Source: CAZNLS01 sp964573895 (GTDB taxonomy: Bacteria > Acidobacteriota > Aminicenantia > UBA2199). From it: a stretch of DNA of 18,381 nt. Shown piece after piece: positions 1-7,444 of this stretch. The DNA lies in assembly GCA_964573895.1 (NCBI GenBank), contig CAZNLS010000049.1, positions 1 through 18,381 of the forward strand. The letters are read 5' to 3'. Position 1 is the first letter of the stretch, and each line of letters opens with the position of its first letter. A program made the translations under genes and the position numbers. The notes under the pieces were generated by a model. That model was not told the DNA's origin. It searched no databases and saw nothing but the letters and a program-made list of their open reading frames with translations.

Positions 1-15
1 GAATGGAAGAAATAG
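1..15 (+). CDS. Possible 3' end of the upstream gene
   Basis: Reading from base 1 gives Glu-Trp-Lys-Lys followed by TAG at 13-15. That stop sits just before the tolB ribosome binding site, which is the usual arrangement between consecutive operon genes. In Tol-Pal operons the gene before tolB is commonly tolA or another TonB-like gene. That identity is inference, because only four codons are visible. Confidence 0.3.
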   Translation, partial: EWKK

Positions 16-27
16 AAGGAGTTGAAA

Positions 28-1332
28 ATGAAAAAATTTATTAATAAATCATTTGTTTTATTGATAATGATATTTATCACATTTACTATGATTTACTCAC
101 AGGAAGAGATAAGGATAAAAATAAACAAAGGTATTGCTATGATACCTGTTGCACTACCTGATATTGTGTATTCGGGAAGTTCCAAGATAAATGAAGAGAT
201 AAGAAATGAATTGTACAAAACACTTTGGGATGATCTGAAATATTCAAGGGTATTTAAACTGGTTCCACGGGAGTATTACAGTTATATAAATAAATTTAAT
301 CCGAATGACATTATCTACAAAGACTGGGCATCTATCCAGGCAAAGATATTGGTCTCCTGTGAGTTGACTGTATCACCTGATAAAAGAATAATTTTTACTA
401 TCAAAGTATACGATGTCATTAGTGAAAGAATGATATTTGGAAGAAATCTTGGAGGAAAATCAGAATTTGTAAGACTTATCTCTCACAGGGTTGCTGATTC
501 TATGATGAAACATTTTGGTGAAAAACCATTTTTTACATCCAAAATTGTGTATGTCAGGAAGAAAACGAAAAATACAGAGATCTACATAATGGATTATGAC
601 GGGAAAAGACAAAGGCGGATTACATTTAATGATTATTTCGATATCATTCCATCGTGGAGTTCGGATGGTGAAAAGATACTTTATACATCCTATAAACATA
701 ATTCTCCCGAATTATATATGTTTAATATATTTACCGGTAAGAATAATCTTATCTCTTCCGGTGGCGTAAACTACTCTGCCGACTGGTCAATAGAGGAGAA
801 TAAAATTGTATATACTTCATCTAAGAACGCTTCTAATGCCGAAATATATGTAAGAAATATGGATTCCGGGAAAGAGAAGAGACTCACTTTTAATCGTGTA
901 ATTGATTCCTCTCCCTGCTGGAGCCCGAATGGGAAAGAGATTGCATTTACTTCACAGAGGGGAGGCACACCGCAAATCTATGTTATGAGCGAAGATGGAA
1001 CTAATGTCCGAAGAATAACTTTTGAGGGGTCTTATCATGATAATCCATCCTGGTCTCCTGACGGAACAAGGATTGTATATGTATCAAGGATTCAGGGAAG
1101 ATTTGATTTATATATCTATATACTTAAAAGCAACTCAATTTCCAAGCTGACTGAAAATGCAGGCAGGAATGAAAACCCGACATGGTCTCCTGACAGCCGT
1201 CATCTTATTTTCTCATCGAACCGATCAGGTAAGTATCAGCTATACAGCATTGATTATGACGGAACTAATTTAAAAAGACTCACAGGCGGAAATGAAGAAA
1301 GTAAAATGCCCAAATGGCAAAAAAGGAATTAA
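28..1332 (+). CDS. tolB: Tol-Pal system translocation protein TolB
   Basis: Periplasmic TolB of the Tol-Pal envelope complex, which binds Pal and helps couple inner-membrane energy to outer-membrane constriction at division. An N-terminal hydrophobic signal peptide (about residues 1-25) is followed by an alpha/beta domain to about 165. A six-bladed propeller of WD40-like (PD40) repeats then fills the rest. Trp-Ser-Pro-Asp/Asn-type motifs recur near residues 210, 252, 298, 342 and 386, about 44 residues apart. The length (434 aa) is normal for TolB. A TTG six bases upstream could extend the gene to base 22, but the AGGA at 17-20 lies 7 nt before the ATG at 28 and only 1 nt before the TTG, so the ATG is preferred. 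pal and cpoB follow in the usual tolB-pal-ybgF order. Confidence 0.95.
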   Translation: MKKFINKSFVLLIMIFITFTMIYSQEEIRIKINKGIAMIPVALPDIVYSGSSKINEEIRNELYKTLWDDLKYSRVFKLVPREYYSYINKFNPNDIIYKDWASIQAKILVSCELTVSPDKRIIFTIKVYDVISERMIFGRNLGGKSEFVRLISHRVADSMMKHFGEKPFFTSKIVYVRKKTKNTEIYIMDYDGKRQRRITFNDYFDIIPSWSSDGEKILYTSYKHNSPELYMFNIFTGKNNLISSGGVNYSADWSIEENKIVYTSSKNASNAEIYVRNMDSGKEKRLTFNRVIDSSPCWSPNGKEIAFTSQRGGTPQIYVMSEDGTNVRRITFEGSYHDNPSWSPDGTRIVYVSRIQGRFDLYIYILKSNSISKLTENAGRNENPTWSPDSRHLIFSSNRSGKYQLYSIDYDGTNLKRLTGGNEESKMPKWQKRN

Positions 1333-1346
1333 ATTGTTTGACAATT
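1332..1346. repeat. Inverted repeat over the pal -35 box
   Basis: AATTGT (1332-1337) and ACAATT (1341-1346) form a perfect 6-bp inverted repeat around a 3-nt centre, and the -35 hexamer lies inside it. A T-run follows (1348-1353), so it could also act as a weak A+T stem terminator for transcripts coming from tolB. The pairing is seen directly; either function is inference. Confidence 0.5.
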
Positions 1347-1366
1347 ATTTTTTAGTATTATATAAA
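1338..1366 (+). promoter_or_regulatory. Sigma-70-type promoter for pal
   Basis: A consensus -35 TTGACA (1338-1343) is followed after exactly 17 nt by TATAAA (1361-1366), a five-of-six match to the -10 consensus. The expected start near 1373 gives a leader of about 17 nt that contains the strong pal Shine-Dalgarno. This is the largest gap in the plus-strand block, which supports a real internal promoter for pal and the genes after it. Confidence 0.72.
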
Positions 1367-1372
1367 TACTAA
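1352..1372. repeat. Inverted repeat over the pal -10 box (possible operator)
   Basis: TTAGTATT (1352-1359) and AATACTAA (1365-1372) are perfect 8-bp arms around ATATA, and the -10 hexamer lies at the centre. An operator-like palindrome placed there would block polymerase if bound by a dimeric repressor. No regulator gene is nearby. Chance in A+T-rich DNA remains possible. Confidence 0.45.
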
Positions 1373-1389
1373 TTAGAACAGGAGGAAAT

Positions 1390-1923
1390 ATGAAGAGAGT
1401 ATTAATTTCAATTTTAGTAGTTTTAATGGCTGTATTTCTTTTTAATTCTTGCAAGAAAAAAGTAAAAACCGAGCCTCAGCCAGTGAAAGTCGAAAAAGTA
1501 GCGGAAGAAGCTCCTAAAATTAATAAACCTCAGTTAACCGAAGAAGAGATTTTCCAAAAAAAATCTCTCGAAGAGATCAATAAAGAGGGATATTTAAAGA
1601 GAATAAATTTTGATTTTGATAAATATTCCATAAGGGAAGATATGAAAAGTATTCTTCATAGTAATGCAGACTGGCTTTTAAAACACACATCTGTCGTAAT
1701 AAATATTGAAGGTCATTGTGATGAGAGAGGCACAGTGGAATATAATATGGCTCTTGGGGAAAAGAGAGCTCAGGCGGCAAAAAACTATCTCACTTCACTT
1801 GGTGTTAAAGAGAGTGCAATCTCTGTAATCTCTTATGGAAAGAGTAAACCGCTGGTCAAAGGTGTGGATGAAAATACATATTACCAGAATAGAAGAGATG
1901 AGTTTGTTATAATCAAGAAATAA
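1390..1923 (+). CDS. pal: Peptidoglycan-associated lipoprotein Pal
   Basis: Outer-membrane lipoprotein that binds peptidoglycan and TolB. The signal peptide ends in a lipobox (Phe-Asn-Ser-Cys), with the lipidated Cys at residue 21. A charged Lys/Glu/Pro linker (about 22-65) is followed by the OmpA-like domain (about 68-177). That domain contains the characteristic GHCDERGTVEYN segment and ALGEKRA, the region that contacts diaminopimelate in the family. The 177-aa length is normal for Pal. An unusually strong AGGAGG (1380-1385) fixes the ATG at 1390. lgt and lspA, which would lipidate and process it, are on the opposite strand of this same window. Confidence 0.96.
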   Translation: MKRVLISILVVLMAVFLFNSCKKKVKTEPQPVKVEKVAEEAPKINKPQLTEEEIFQKKSLEEINKEGYLKRINFDFDKYSIREDMKSILHSNADWLLKHTSVVINIEGHCDERGTVEYNMALGEKRAQAAKNYLTSLGVKESAISVISYGKSKPLVKGVDENTYYQNRRDEFVIIKK

Positions 1924-1936
1924 ATTATTTGCCAAA

Positions 1937-2734
1937 ATGAAGAGCCGTATATTCCGTTTAACACTATCAGTTTCATTTATCTTATTTTCAATTCTGCCTT
2001 TGAATGCTATAAAAAAAGATACGAAACTCCTGCTTGCAGAACTTCAGAAGATTTCAGATTCAATTTTAAAATTGGAAAAAAAGGTAAATGCTTTAAGTTC
2101 GGATTATTCGGCTCTTTTTAAGAAAGTAAAAATAATTGATAATAAATTAACGGCAGTAACAAAAAACCAGGCTGACGAGGGACAAAATAAAGAAACGATC
2201 TCTCTCAGCCTGCAATTTCTTAAAGAGGAGATTAACACTCTTAAGAATAATCTGTCGAAAGTTTATGACAGGTTGATCCAAATACCAACATCTTCCGTAA
2301 AATCCTTAACCGGGACCGATTCATCTGAGGGGATTACAGGAGATAATAGTGCTATTGATACGCCTGACAATATCTATTATACCGCTTATTCTGATTATAT
2401 AAAAAAGAATTACAAACTCGCAATTAGCGGTTTTACCCAATTTTTAAAATATTACCCAAAAAATGCCCTTGCAGACAATTCACTTTACTGGATAGGAGAA
2501 TGTTACTACGCTCAAAAGGAATATAAAAATTCAATAAGTTCGTTCTCAAAACTTATAAGTGAATATAGTGATGGTGATAAAGTGCCGGATGCACTTCTGA
2601 AAATGGGATATGCTTTAATTGAAACCGGCAATAATGATGAAGGTCTCAAAGTTCTTAAAAAGCTCGTAAAAAAGTATCCGCTTTCGGAAGAGGCATCTCT
2701 TGCACAACAAAAAATCAGGGATGTAAACGATTAA
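1937..2734 (+). CDS. cpoB: Tol-Pal system protein CpoB (YbgF)
   Basis: Periplasmic CpoB/YbgF, which in model bacteria coordinates peptidoglycan synthesis with Tol-Pal constriction at the division site. A signal peptide (about residues 1-24) leads to a Lys/Leu-rich coiled coil (about 28-115) that mediates trimerisation in the family. A Ser/Thr/Gly-rich linker (about 115-143) and roughly three TPR repeats (about 145-260) follow. The length of 265 aa is close to E. coli CpoB. The start lies 13 nt after pal and has no visible Shine-Dalgarno, only an A-rich upstream context, but the signal peptide begins right at this ATG. Position directly after pal is canonical. Confidence 0.9.
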   Translation: MKSRIFRLTLSVSFILFSILPLNAIKKDTKLLLAELQKISDSILKLEKKVNALSSDYSALFKKVKIIDNKLTAVTKNQADEGQNKETISLSLQFLKEEINTLKNNLSKVYDRLIQIPTSSVKSLTGTDSSEGITGDNSAIDTPDNIYYTAYSDYIKKNYKLAISGFTQFLKYYPKNALADNSLYWIGECYYAQKEYKNSISSFSKLISEYSDGDKVPDALLKMGYALIETGNNDEGLKVLKKLVKKYPLSEEASLAQQKIRDVND

Positions 2735-2735
2735 A

Positions 2736-3215
2736 ATGGCTGGAAATATAAAAAGTCTAAACAAAGTGATTCTCGTAGGTAATGTTCAACCGAGAGAACC
2801 GGAAGTTAGTCATATACCTAATCTCGGAAGAGATGTGGCAAAATTTACACTTGTTTCAAAAGAAGGATATATGGATAAAAACAACCAGTGGCAGGAATCC
2901 TCCGAATGGCATAATATTGTTGTATGGGGATATAATGCAAAAAAGGTTGAAAAAAGTGTAAGCCGTGGTTCACTTGTTCTGGTTGAGGGGAAAATTAAGA
3001 GTAGAAAATGGCAGGATAAAAACGGACAGGACAGAAGAACAGTAGAGATAATTGCAGATACAATTGTTCCTCTTGACCGTGCTTCTAATCAGAGTTCTTA
3101 TTCATCAGGAGGAAATGATAACCTGAAAAAAAATGGTACATCTGACCTTAACAACAATTCCAGTGAACCTCCTGAAGTTCAGATAGATGAAATGCCTTAT
3201 GATGACCCTTTTTAA
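2736..3215 (+). CDS. ssb: Single-stranded DNA-binding protein SSB
   Basis: Cytoplasmic SSB that coats single-stranded DNA in replication, recombination and repair. The OB fold spans about residues 8-112, with the family patterns NKVILVGN near the start, WHNIVVWG, and a GSLVLVEGKIKSRKWQDKNG segment. A Ser/Asn/Gly-rich linker (about 113-148) ends in the acidic tip YDDPF, the peptide that recruits partner proteins and an exact family hallmark. At 159 aa it is slightly shorter than E. coli SSB. Its ATG lies one base after the cpoB stop and has no good Shine-Dalgarno, which suggests translational coupling. A replication gene inside a Tol-Pal block is unexpected but is clearly intact. Confidence 0.94.
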   Translation: MAGNIKSLNKVILVGNVQPREPEVSHIPNLGRDVAKFTLVSKEGYMDKNNQWQESSEWHNIVVWGYNAKKVEKSVSRGSLVLVEGKIKSRKWQDKNGQDRRTVEIIADTIVPLDRASNQSSYSSGGNDNLKKNGTSDLNNNSSEPPEVQIDEMPYDDPF

Positions 3216-3222
3216 TAATTGA

Positions 3223-4260
3223 ATGGCATTTGTAAACTACAATAATAAGGAAATAACTGTAAAAATAGTCTATTACGGGCCGGCACTAAGCGGAAAAACA
3301 ACATGTTTAAAAGAAGTCTTTAACAGCAAAGAATTCAAAAAAAAAGGGAAATTAATTACTCTTGATACAGATGGCGACAGGACCCTGTTTTTCGATTTTC
3401 TTCCAATCGAGATTGGAAATCTTGGTAATTATTCAATAAAAATTCAGCTTTACACTGTTCCGGGGCAGGTAGCATATAACACAACAAGAAAATTGGTTCT
3501 GCAGGGTGCTGACGGTATAGTTTTTGTTGCAGATTCCCAGAAAGAATTAAGAGATCAGAATATTGAAAGCTTTGGGAATCTCAAAGAGAATATAAAGGAG
3601 AATAGTATTTCATTAGATGAAATTCCACTCATTTTCCAATTTAACAAACGTGATCTTCGGGATATTCTTACTATTGATTCTATGAATAAGGATCTTAACG
3701 GAGAAAACAGGCCTTTTTTCCCCACGATAGCAACAACAGGTGAGAATATACACGAGGCACTTCATGCAATCATGAAGATGGTTATTATCTATCTGAAGAA
3801 TAAATTGACTATTTTCCAAAAAGATAAAACCGTTATGTTCTCAAAAGATGAGATTACCTCTCTAACACCCGATCCGGAAGAGAACAATAATATTGCAAAA
3901 ATATCCGGAGATACAGAAGAAGAAAATGTTATGGAACTTACGTCTCCAATAGATGAAAATGAAAAATCTTCAATCTCAAATGAAGATGAAATTTTTGATC
4001 TCAATGAAAATCTTAATGAAGTTGAAATACCGGAAGAAATTCCTGAAAATGATGAAGATCTCAGAACAGTATTAAAAGACAGTTCAGATCCTCTTATTCT
4101 TGATAGAAACAGCATCCTGGATAATTCTGAGAACAAGAAGAAAATTCAATCAAAAAAAAAGTCTATCAAAGTTATTGAAGTCCCGGTTCAGGTAAAACTG
4201 CCAAAAAATATTGATGAATTGGAGCTTAAGATAAAACTGAATATTAAATTAGAGAAATAG
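3223..4260 (+). CDS. MglA-type small GTPase with long C-terminal tail
   Basis: Ras-superfamily GTPase of the MglA group, which sets cell polarity and motility in Myxococcus and related bacteria. The P-loop GPALSGKT is at residues 19-26, the family-specific DRTLFFDFLP at 52-61 and the G3 region TVPGQ at 78-82. G3 has Thr where canonical Ras proteins have Asp, as in MglA. The G4 motif NKRD is at 141-144, and the domain ends near 200. MglA itself is about 195 aa; here a further 145 residues follow. These are Glu/Asp/Asn-rich to about 305, then Lys-rich, then a short alternating Val/Ile/Leu/Lys end. No signal peptide is present. No MglB-like roadblock partner is seen in the window. The ATG is 7 nt after ssb without a Shine-Dalgarno. 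Role in this organism: inference only. Confidence 0.85.
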   Translation: MAFVNYNNKEITVKIVYYGPALSGKTTCLKEVFNSKEFKKKGKLITLDTDGDRTLFFDFLPIEIGNLGNYSIKIQLYTVPGQVAYNTTRKLVLQGADGIVFVADSQKELRDQNIESFGNLKENIKENSISLDEIPLIFQFNKRDLRDILTIDSMNKDLNGENRPFFPTIATTGENIHEALHAIMKMVIIYLKNKLTIFQKDKTVMFSKDEITSLTPDPEENNNIAKISGDTEEENVMELTSPIDENEKSSISNEDEIFDLNENLNEVEIPEEIPENDEDLRTVLKDSSDPLILDRNSILDNSENKKKIQSKKKSIKVIEVPVQVKLPKNIDELELKIKLNIKLEK

Positions 4261-4273
4261 AGGTAAATCGAAT

Positions 4274-5641
4274 TTGAAAAAATGTTTTCTACTAATACTA
4301 ATTTCATTATTGATCTCAATTTCTGTTTATTCATCAGGCTTGGAAGAACTTGCTAATAAAGCAGGGGAGGGGATAATTAAATTTTTCAAAATTAGAAAAA
4401 ATAGTACATTCTCAATTTCAGTTTTGGAAAACAGTTCAACCTTTAATGATATCCAGGTCCAGAAATTTTATCAGCTGCTGATTTCGAGGGTTGAAAGGGA
4501 TACAGAGACGAAATTTATTGATAATCTGATTGGATTCAGTAATAATAAATCTGCTTTCAATTCCAATCGTTTAACAAACATTAAATATTTAATATCAATA
4601 AAACTAATTAATAACAGGGGAAACATTGGGGCGGGATTAACTTTTTTTTCCAGGAAATTTGATAGAATTGAAGGGATTAAATATTATGAATCAAAAATTT
4701 CCAGGGGAGAAAATCTATACATAAAACATATTAACTATTCATTCCAAACTACCGGTTTTATTAAACAATATGAGATGAATGCGCGTTTGAATTTTTTAGA
4801 TGTAAATACAATAGAAACTATTTCACCCGAGGGCAATAAAAGTCAATTGCTAACCCTGTTTTACACAGATAGAATAGTAATTTTCAAATTAGTGAACAAA
4901 AGTATTAAGAAATTGGCAACAAAAAGTATAAGGTGGAAGAGACCATTTTATTTCCCACATGTTTTTGAGGGGAAATCATTCATATTTACACTGAATGGCA
5001 GGAAACTGGTTGCTGTCGGGGGAAATTTTTTGGAAGAATCTATAATCTTTGAATACAATCAAAAAAATAGTGATTTAAGAGAGATCATCCGTATAAATAT
5101 GATTCCCATAAAAATTGTTGAGATAAACGGGAGTTTAAATCTGATTGGAATAAAATATCAACCCGCCCAAAATTTTTTTAATGGTTCAGTTTATTTAATG
5201 AATATCAGTGGCGGGATATCTGCAAACTCCCGTATCCTTCAGAAAAGTATTAAAGATTTTTATTCAATATCAATTCTTAAAAGCGGGGAATTATTAAGAA
5301 ATATTATTATTGTAGATAAAAATTATAATATCAGAATTTATGACAGTGCAATGAATAGCATCTATTCTTCTGAAAACAAGTTTGGATATGCTATAGGTTC
5401 TCTTAATGATAATTGGATTATTACATCATCTTTTGTAACAAAATCTGATGAATTGAAATTCTTTAAAGTTGAAAACCTATTTTCATCACCTGTATATTTA
5501 AATAAAACTGATTATCTGATTGACTCCATTTCAGAAGGAAAACTATTAGGAAAGAATGGCTTATGGATTAAGTTAATTAATCCTGAGAAAGAAAAAAATC
5601 CTGTAATACAATTCTGGAGCAAAAATATTGAAAAAAATTAG
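4274..5641 (+). CDS. Exported protein of unknown function, possibly propeller-like
   Basis: Not recognised as a named family. A clear signal peptide (about residues 1-21, ending near Val-Tyr-Ser-Ser-Gly) makes it exported. Residues 35-130 have alternating strands and helices and loosely resemble periplasmic domains that begin with a hydrophobic strand plus Glu-Asn-Ser (the LpoB/CsgG style); this is a weak impression. From about 180 to the end it is beta-strand-rich with loosely repeated strand-turn units, such as LVAVGGNFLEESIIFEY and NIIIVDKNYNIRIYD, suggesting a degenerate beta-propeller. Cys4 is too early for a lipobox. The start is TTG with GAGG (4260-4263) 10 nt upstream. It overlaps the next gene by 14 nt, so the two are probably co-expressed. 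Confidence 0.7.
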   Translation: MKKCFLLILISLLISISVYSSGLEELANKAGEGIIKFFKIRKNSTFSISVLENSSTFNDIQVQKFYQLLISRVERDTETKFIDNLIGFSNNKSAFNSNRLTNIKYLISIKLINNRGNIGAGLTFFSRKFDRIEGIKYYESKISRGENLYIKHINYSFQTTGFIKQYEMNARLNFLDVNTIETISPEGNKSQLLTLFYTDRIVIFKLVNKSIKKLATKSIRWKRPFYFPHVFEGKSFIFTLNGRKLVAVGGNFLEESIIFEYNQKNSDLREIIRINMIPIKIVEINGSLNLIGIKYQPAQNFFNGSVYLMNISGGISANSRILQKSIKDFYSISILKSGELLRNIIIVDKNYNIRIYDSAMNSIYSSENKFGYAIGSLNDNWIITSSFVTKSDELKFFKVENLFSSPVYLNKTDYLIDSISEGKLLGKNGLWIKLINPEKEKNPVIQFWSKNIEKN

Positions 5642-6989
5642 CATTTTTATATTTATACTTATTTCATCTGTACTTTCGGGTGCTATAAAACCAGAGTATG
5701 GAGGAGAAGTAACAATAAGACTTAATGAACCTTCTAGTTTTAGTTACTCTGCGTCAAGTTATTCAAATTCGATTTTTTTTTCACTTATATACGAAAATTT
5801 TTTTTATCTTGATGAAGATAATGAAATTAGTTCAAATCTGTTCAGTTCATTCTCATACGATTCTGACAAAAAACTTGTTACATTAAAATTAAAAAAAAAT
5901 CTAAGTTTTTCTGACGGAACTCCGATAACACCTGATAGTCTTAAATTCTCATTGAAGATATTTCTTACTAAGGAGATGATTGTTTCAAACAGATTCCGGA
6001 GAGCGATTAAAAGTATGAAATCAGATAGTGACTCTTTATTTATACAATTGAATTATAATCAGCCTAAAATATTATATGACCTGTCAGCGCCTGAATTGGT
6101 ACTCCTTTCAATGAATGAAAAATCATTTTCAGGTATTTTTATTCCCGAGAGATGGGAACGTGGAAAATTCATTAATTTAAAGCCAAACCTCTTCTATCCG
6201 GGAGGCAGAAGTTATCTACGCCGGGTTAAAATAGTGTTTTATGATTTCTTCTATCCTGATATTTTTTTATCAGAGAGAAATTTAAAAAAAGATAATTACC
6301 GCGAAATTAATGGCGGAATATATCAGAATTATTATCTGTCATTCCCATATGGAAAAACAGGCAAAAACACAAAAATAGCACTTTTTTCGCTTTTCAGATC
6401 CTTCTTCTCCAATTTGAATTTTTCTGCACTAAATTCTCTAACCTCTGAAGATGAGTCACCAATTTCAATGAATATAAAAAAATTCTCATCAAGAAAAATA
6501 ATTTCTATCCTCAGGTACTCAAAAATAACTGTTTATGCAACTTCTTCTTTAAAAAAACATGAAAATGATCTAAATAAATTTCTTAATAAATATAAAAGAC
6601 TGAATATAACTTTTAATTATATTGAGGATAATCAAATCAGAGATTTTTTGGGGAGTAATAGAAATATAAGATTCTTTCTTTCACAGAAATTTTTTATGAA
6701 GAGAACAAATATTGTATTTAAATTAAAAAAGATATTAAATGAATTAGTATTCTCAAGGATGAATGAAAAATATTTAACAATGATCAAAGAACTTCAGGAA
6801 ATAAGTATGTTAAAAAACAATGAATTTCTAATGGACAGATATTCAAAAGATGTAACTTCAATAATATCAAACGGACTTGTTTTACCGCTTAACCAGGAAA
6901 ATTATTCACTGTATTTGAAAAAAAATATTGTTAATGTTAAACTTGATTATTATGGTCGGCCAATATTCAGGAAAATCAAATTAAAATGA
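5628..6989 (+). CDS. Short, divergent family-5 solute-binding-like protein
   Basis: Resembles the extracellular solute-binding family 5 (DppA/OppA/NikA), periplasmic ligand receptors of peptide and nickel ABC importers. A signal peptide (about residues 1-18) is followed by YGGEVTIRL and the family hallmark LSFSDGTPITPDSLKFSLK at about 95-113. The C-terminus, LVLPLNQENYSLYLKKN and a later YYGRP, also matches the usual SBP-5 ending. At 453 aa it is shorter than the usual 500-550. The stretch between about 200 and 400 is hard to align by eye and very rich in Lys, Asn, Phe and Ser. No permease or ATPase genes are nearby. The TTG start is favoured by GGAG (5616-5619) 8 nt upstream and by the signal peptide. 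Transport function is uncertain. Confidence 0.72.
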   Translation: MKKISIFIFILISSVLSGAIKPEYGGEVTIRLNEPSSFSYSASSYSNSIFFSLIYENFFYLDEDNEISSNLFSSFSYDSDKKLVTLKLKKNLSFSDGTPITPDSLKFSLKIFLTKEMIVSNRFRRAIKSMKSDSDSLFIQLNYNQPKILYDLSAPELVLLSMNEKSFSGIFIPERWERGKFINLKPNLFYPGGRSYLRRVKIVFYDFFYPDIFLSERNLKKDNYREINGGIYQNYYLSFPYGKTGKNTKIALFSLFRSFFSNLNFSALNSLTSEDESPISMNIKKFSSRKIISILRYSKITVYATSSLKKHENDLNKFLNKYKRLNITFNYIEDNQIRDFLGSNRNIRFFLSQKFFMKRTNIVFKLKKILNELVFSRMNEKYLTMIKELQEISMLKNNEFLMDRYSKDVTSIISNGLVLPLNQENYSLYLKKNIVNVKLDYYGRPIFRKIKLK

Positions 6990-7438
6990 AATTAAAAATA
7001 GTATTAGTTTTAATATTATCAACATTTATTATTTCGATAAATTTATATTCAGTTGAAATGGGATTTATACTCGGAAATACAAATAAAGAAACCGGTTTAA
7101 ATTTTGGATTGTCAGTAGGGATGGGGATGCTGCTACCTCTCCTAAAAGTTGAATATGAGCTTGTAAGTAACCCGGATGCAGATAACAAGTCTATTACTAC
7201 GGGAATTAAATTAAAACCAAAATTTGGCACCTTTTCTCCATATGCCCTGATTGGTTTTGGGACGGATTTTACAAAATTTTCACTTGAATTAAAGAGCTAT
7301 AATACATTCTCTTTTTTTGGTGGTGGCATTTATATATTTTTTGGAAAAATATTTTCTGTACGTTTTGATATCAGATTTTTAAATTATAAAGCTGTAAATA
7401 AAACCCGTATCACCGGGGGTTTATTTATAAATATTTAG
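6986..7438 (+). CDS. Small predicted outer-membrane beta-barrel protein
   Basis: A 150-aa exported protein of no named family. A signal peptide (about residues 1-22) is followed by alternating hydrophobic and polar strands rich in Gly, Phe and Tyr, for example GLNFGLSVGMGM, YALIGFGTDF and FFGGGIYIFFGKIFSVRFD. It ends in a hydrophobic strand closing on Ile. This pattern suits a small barrel of the OmpA/opacity size class, about six to eight strands. Its ATG overlaps the previous stop (ATGA at 6986-6989), the sign of translational coupling. A hairpin overlaps its last codons. The barrel call is by pattern only; a soluble beta-sandwich is the alternative. Confidence 0.6.
   Translation: MKLKIVLVLILSTFIISINLYSVEMGFILGNTNKETGLNFGLSVGMGMLLPLLKVEYELVSNPDADNKSITTGIKLKPKFGTFSPYALIGFGTDFTKFSLELKSYNTFSFFGGGIYIFFGKIFSVRFDIRFLNYKAVNKTRITGGLFINI
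7393..7429. terminator. Hairpin between convergent genes, possible bidirectional terminator
   Basis: TGTAAATAAA (7393-7402) pairs with TTTATTTATA (7420-7429), with one G-T wobble. After one A-G mismatch, CCC (7404-7406) pairs with GGG (7416-7418), leaving a 9-nt loop. The stem lies in the last codons of the barrel-like gene, just before the convergent stop at 7438 and the surA stop at 7445. A long T-run downstream is lacking on the plus strand, so terminator strength is uncertain. Confidence 0.45.
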
Positions 7439-7444
7439 TTCTGA

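Noticed and set aside
22..27. TTG start for tolB six bases upstream of the ATG
   Set aside because: The AGGA site is only 1 nt from the TTG but 7 nt from the ATG at 28.
4274..4290. Lipoprotein call for the exported protein from its Cys4
   Set aside because: The Cys comes before the hydrophobic core, so it cannot be a lipobox Cys; ordinary signal peptidase cleavage is more likely.
5628..6989. Active peptide or nickel importer receptor
   Set aside because: No permease or ATPase gene is adjacent and the ligand region is divergent, so only fold-level similarity is claimed.
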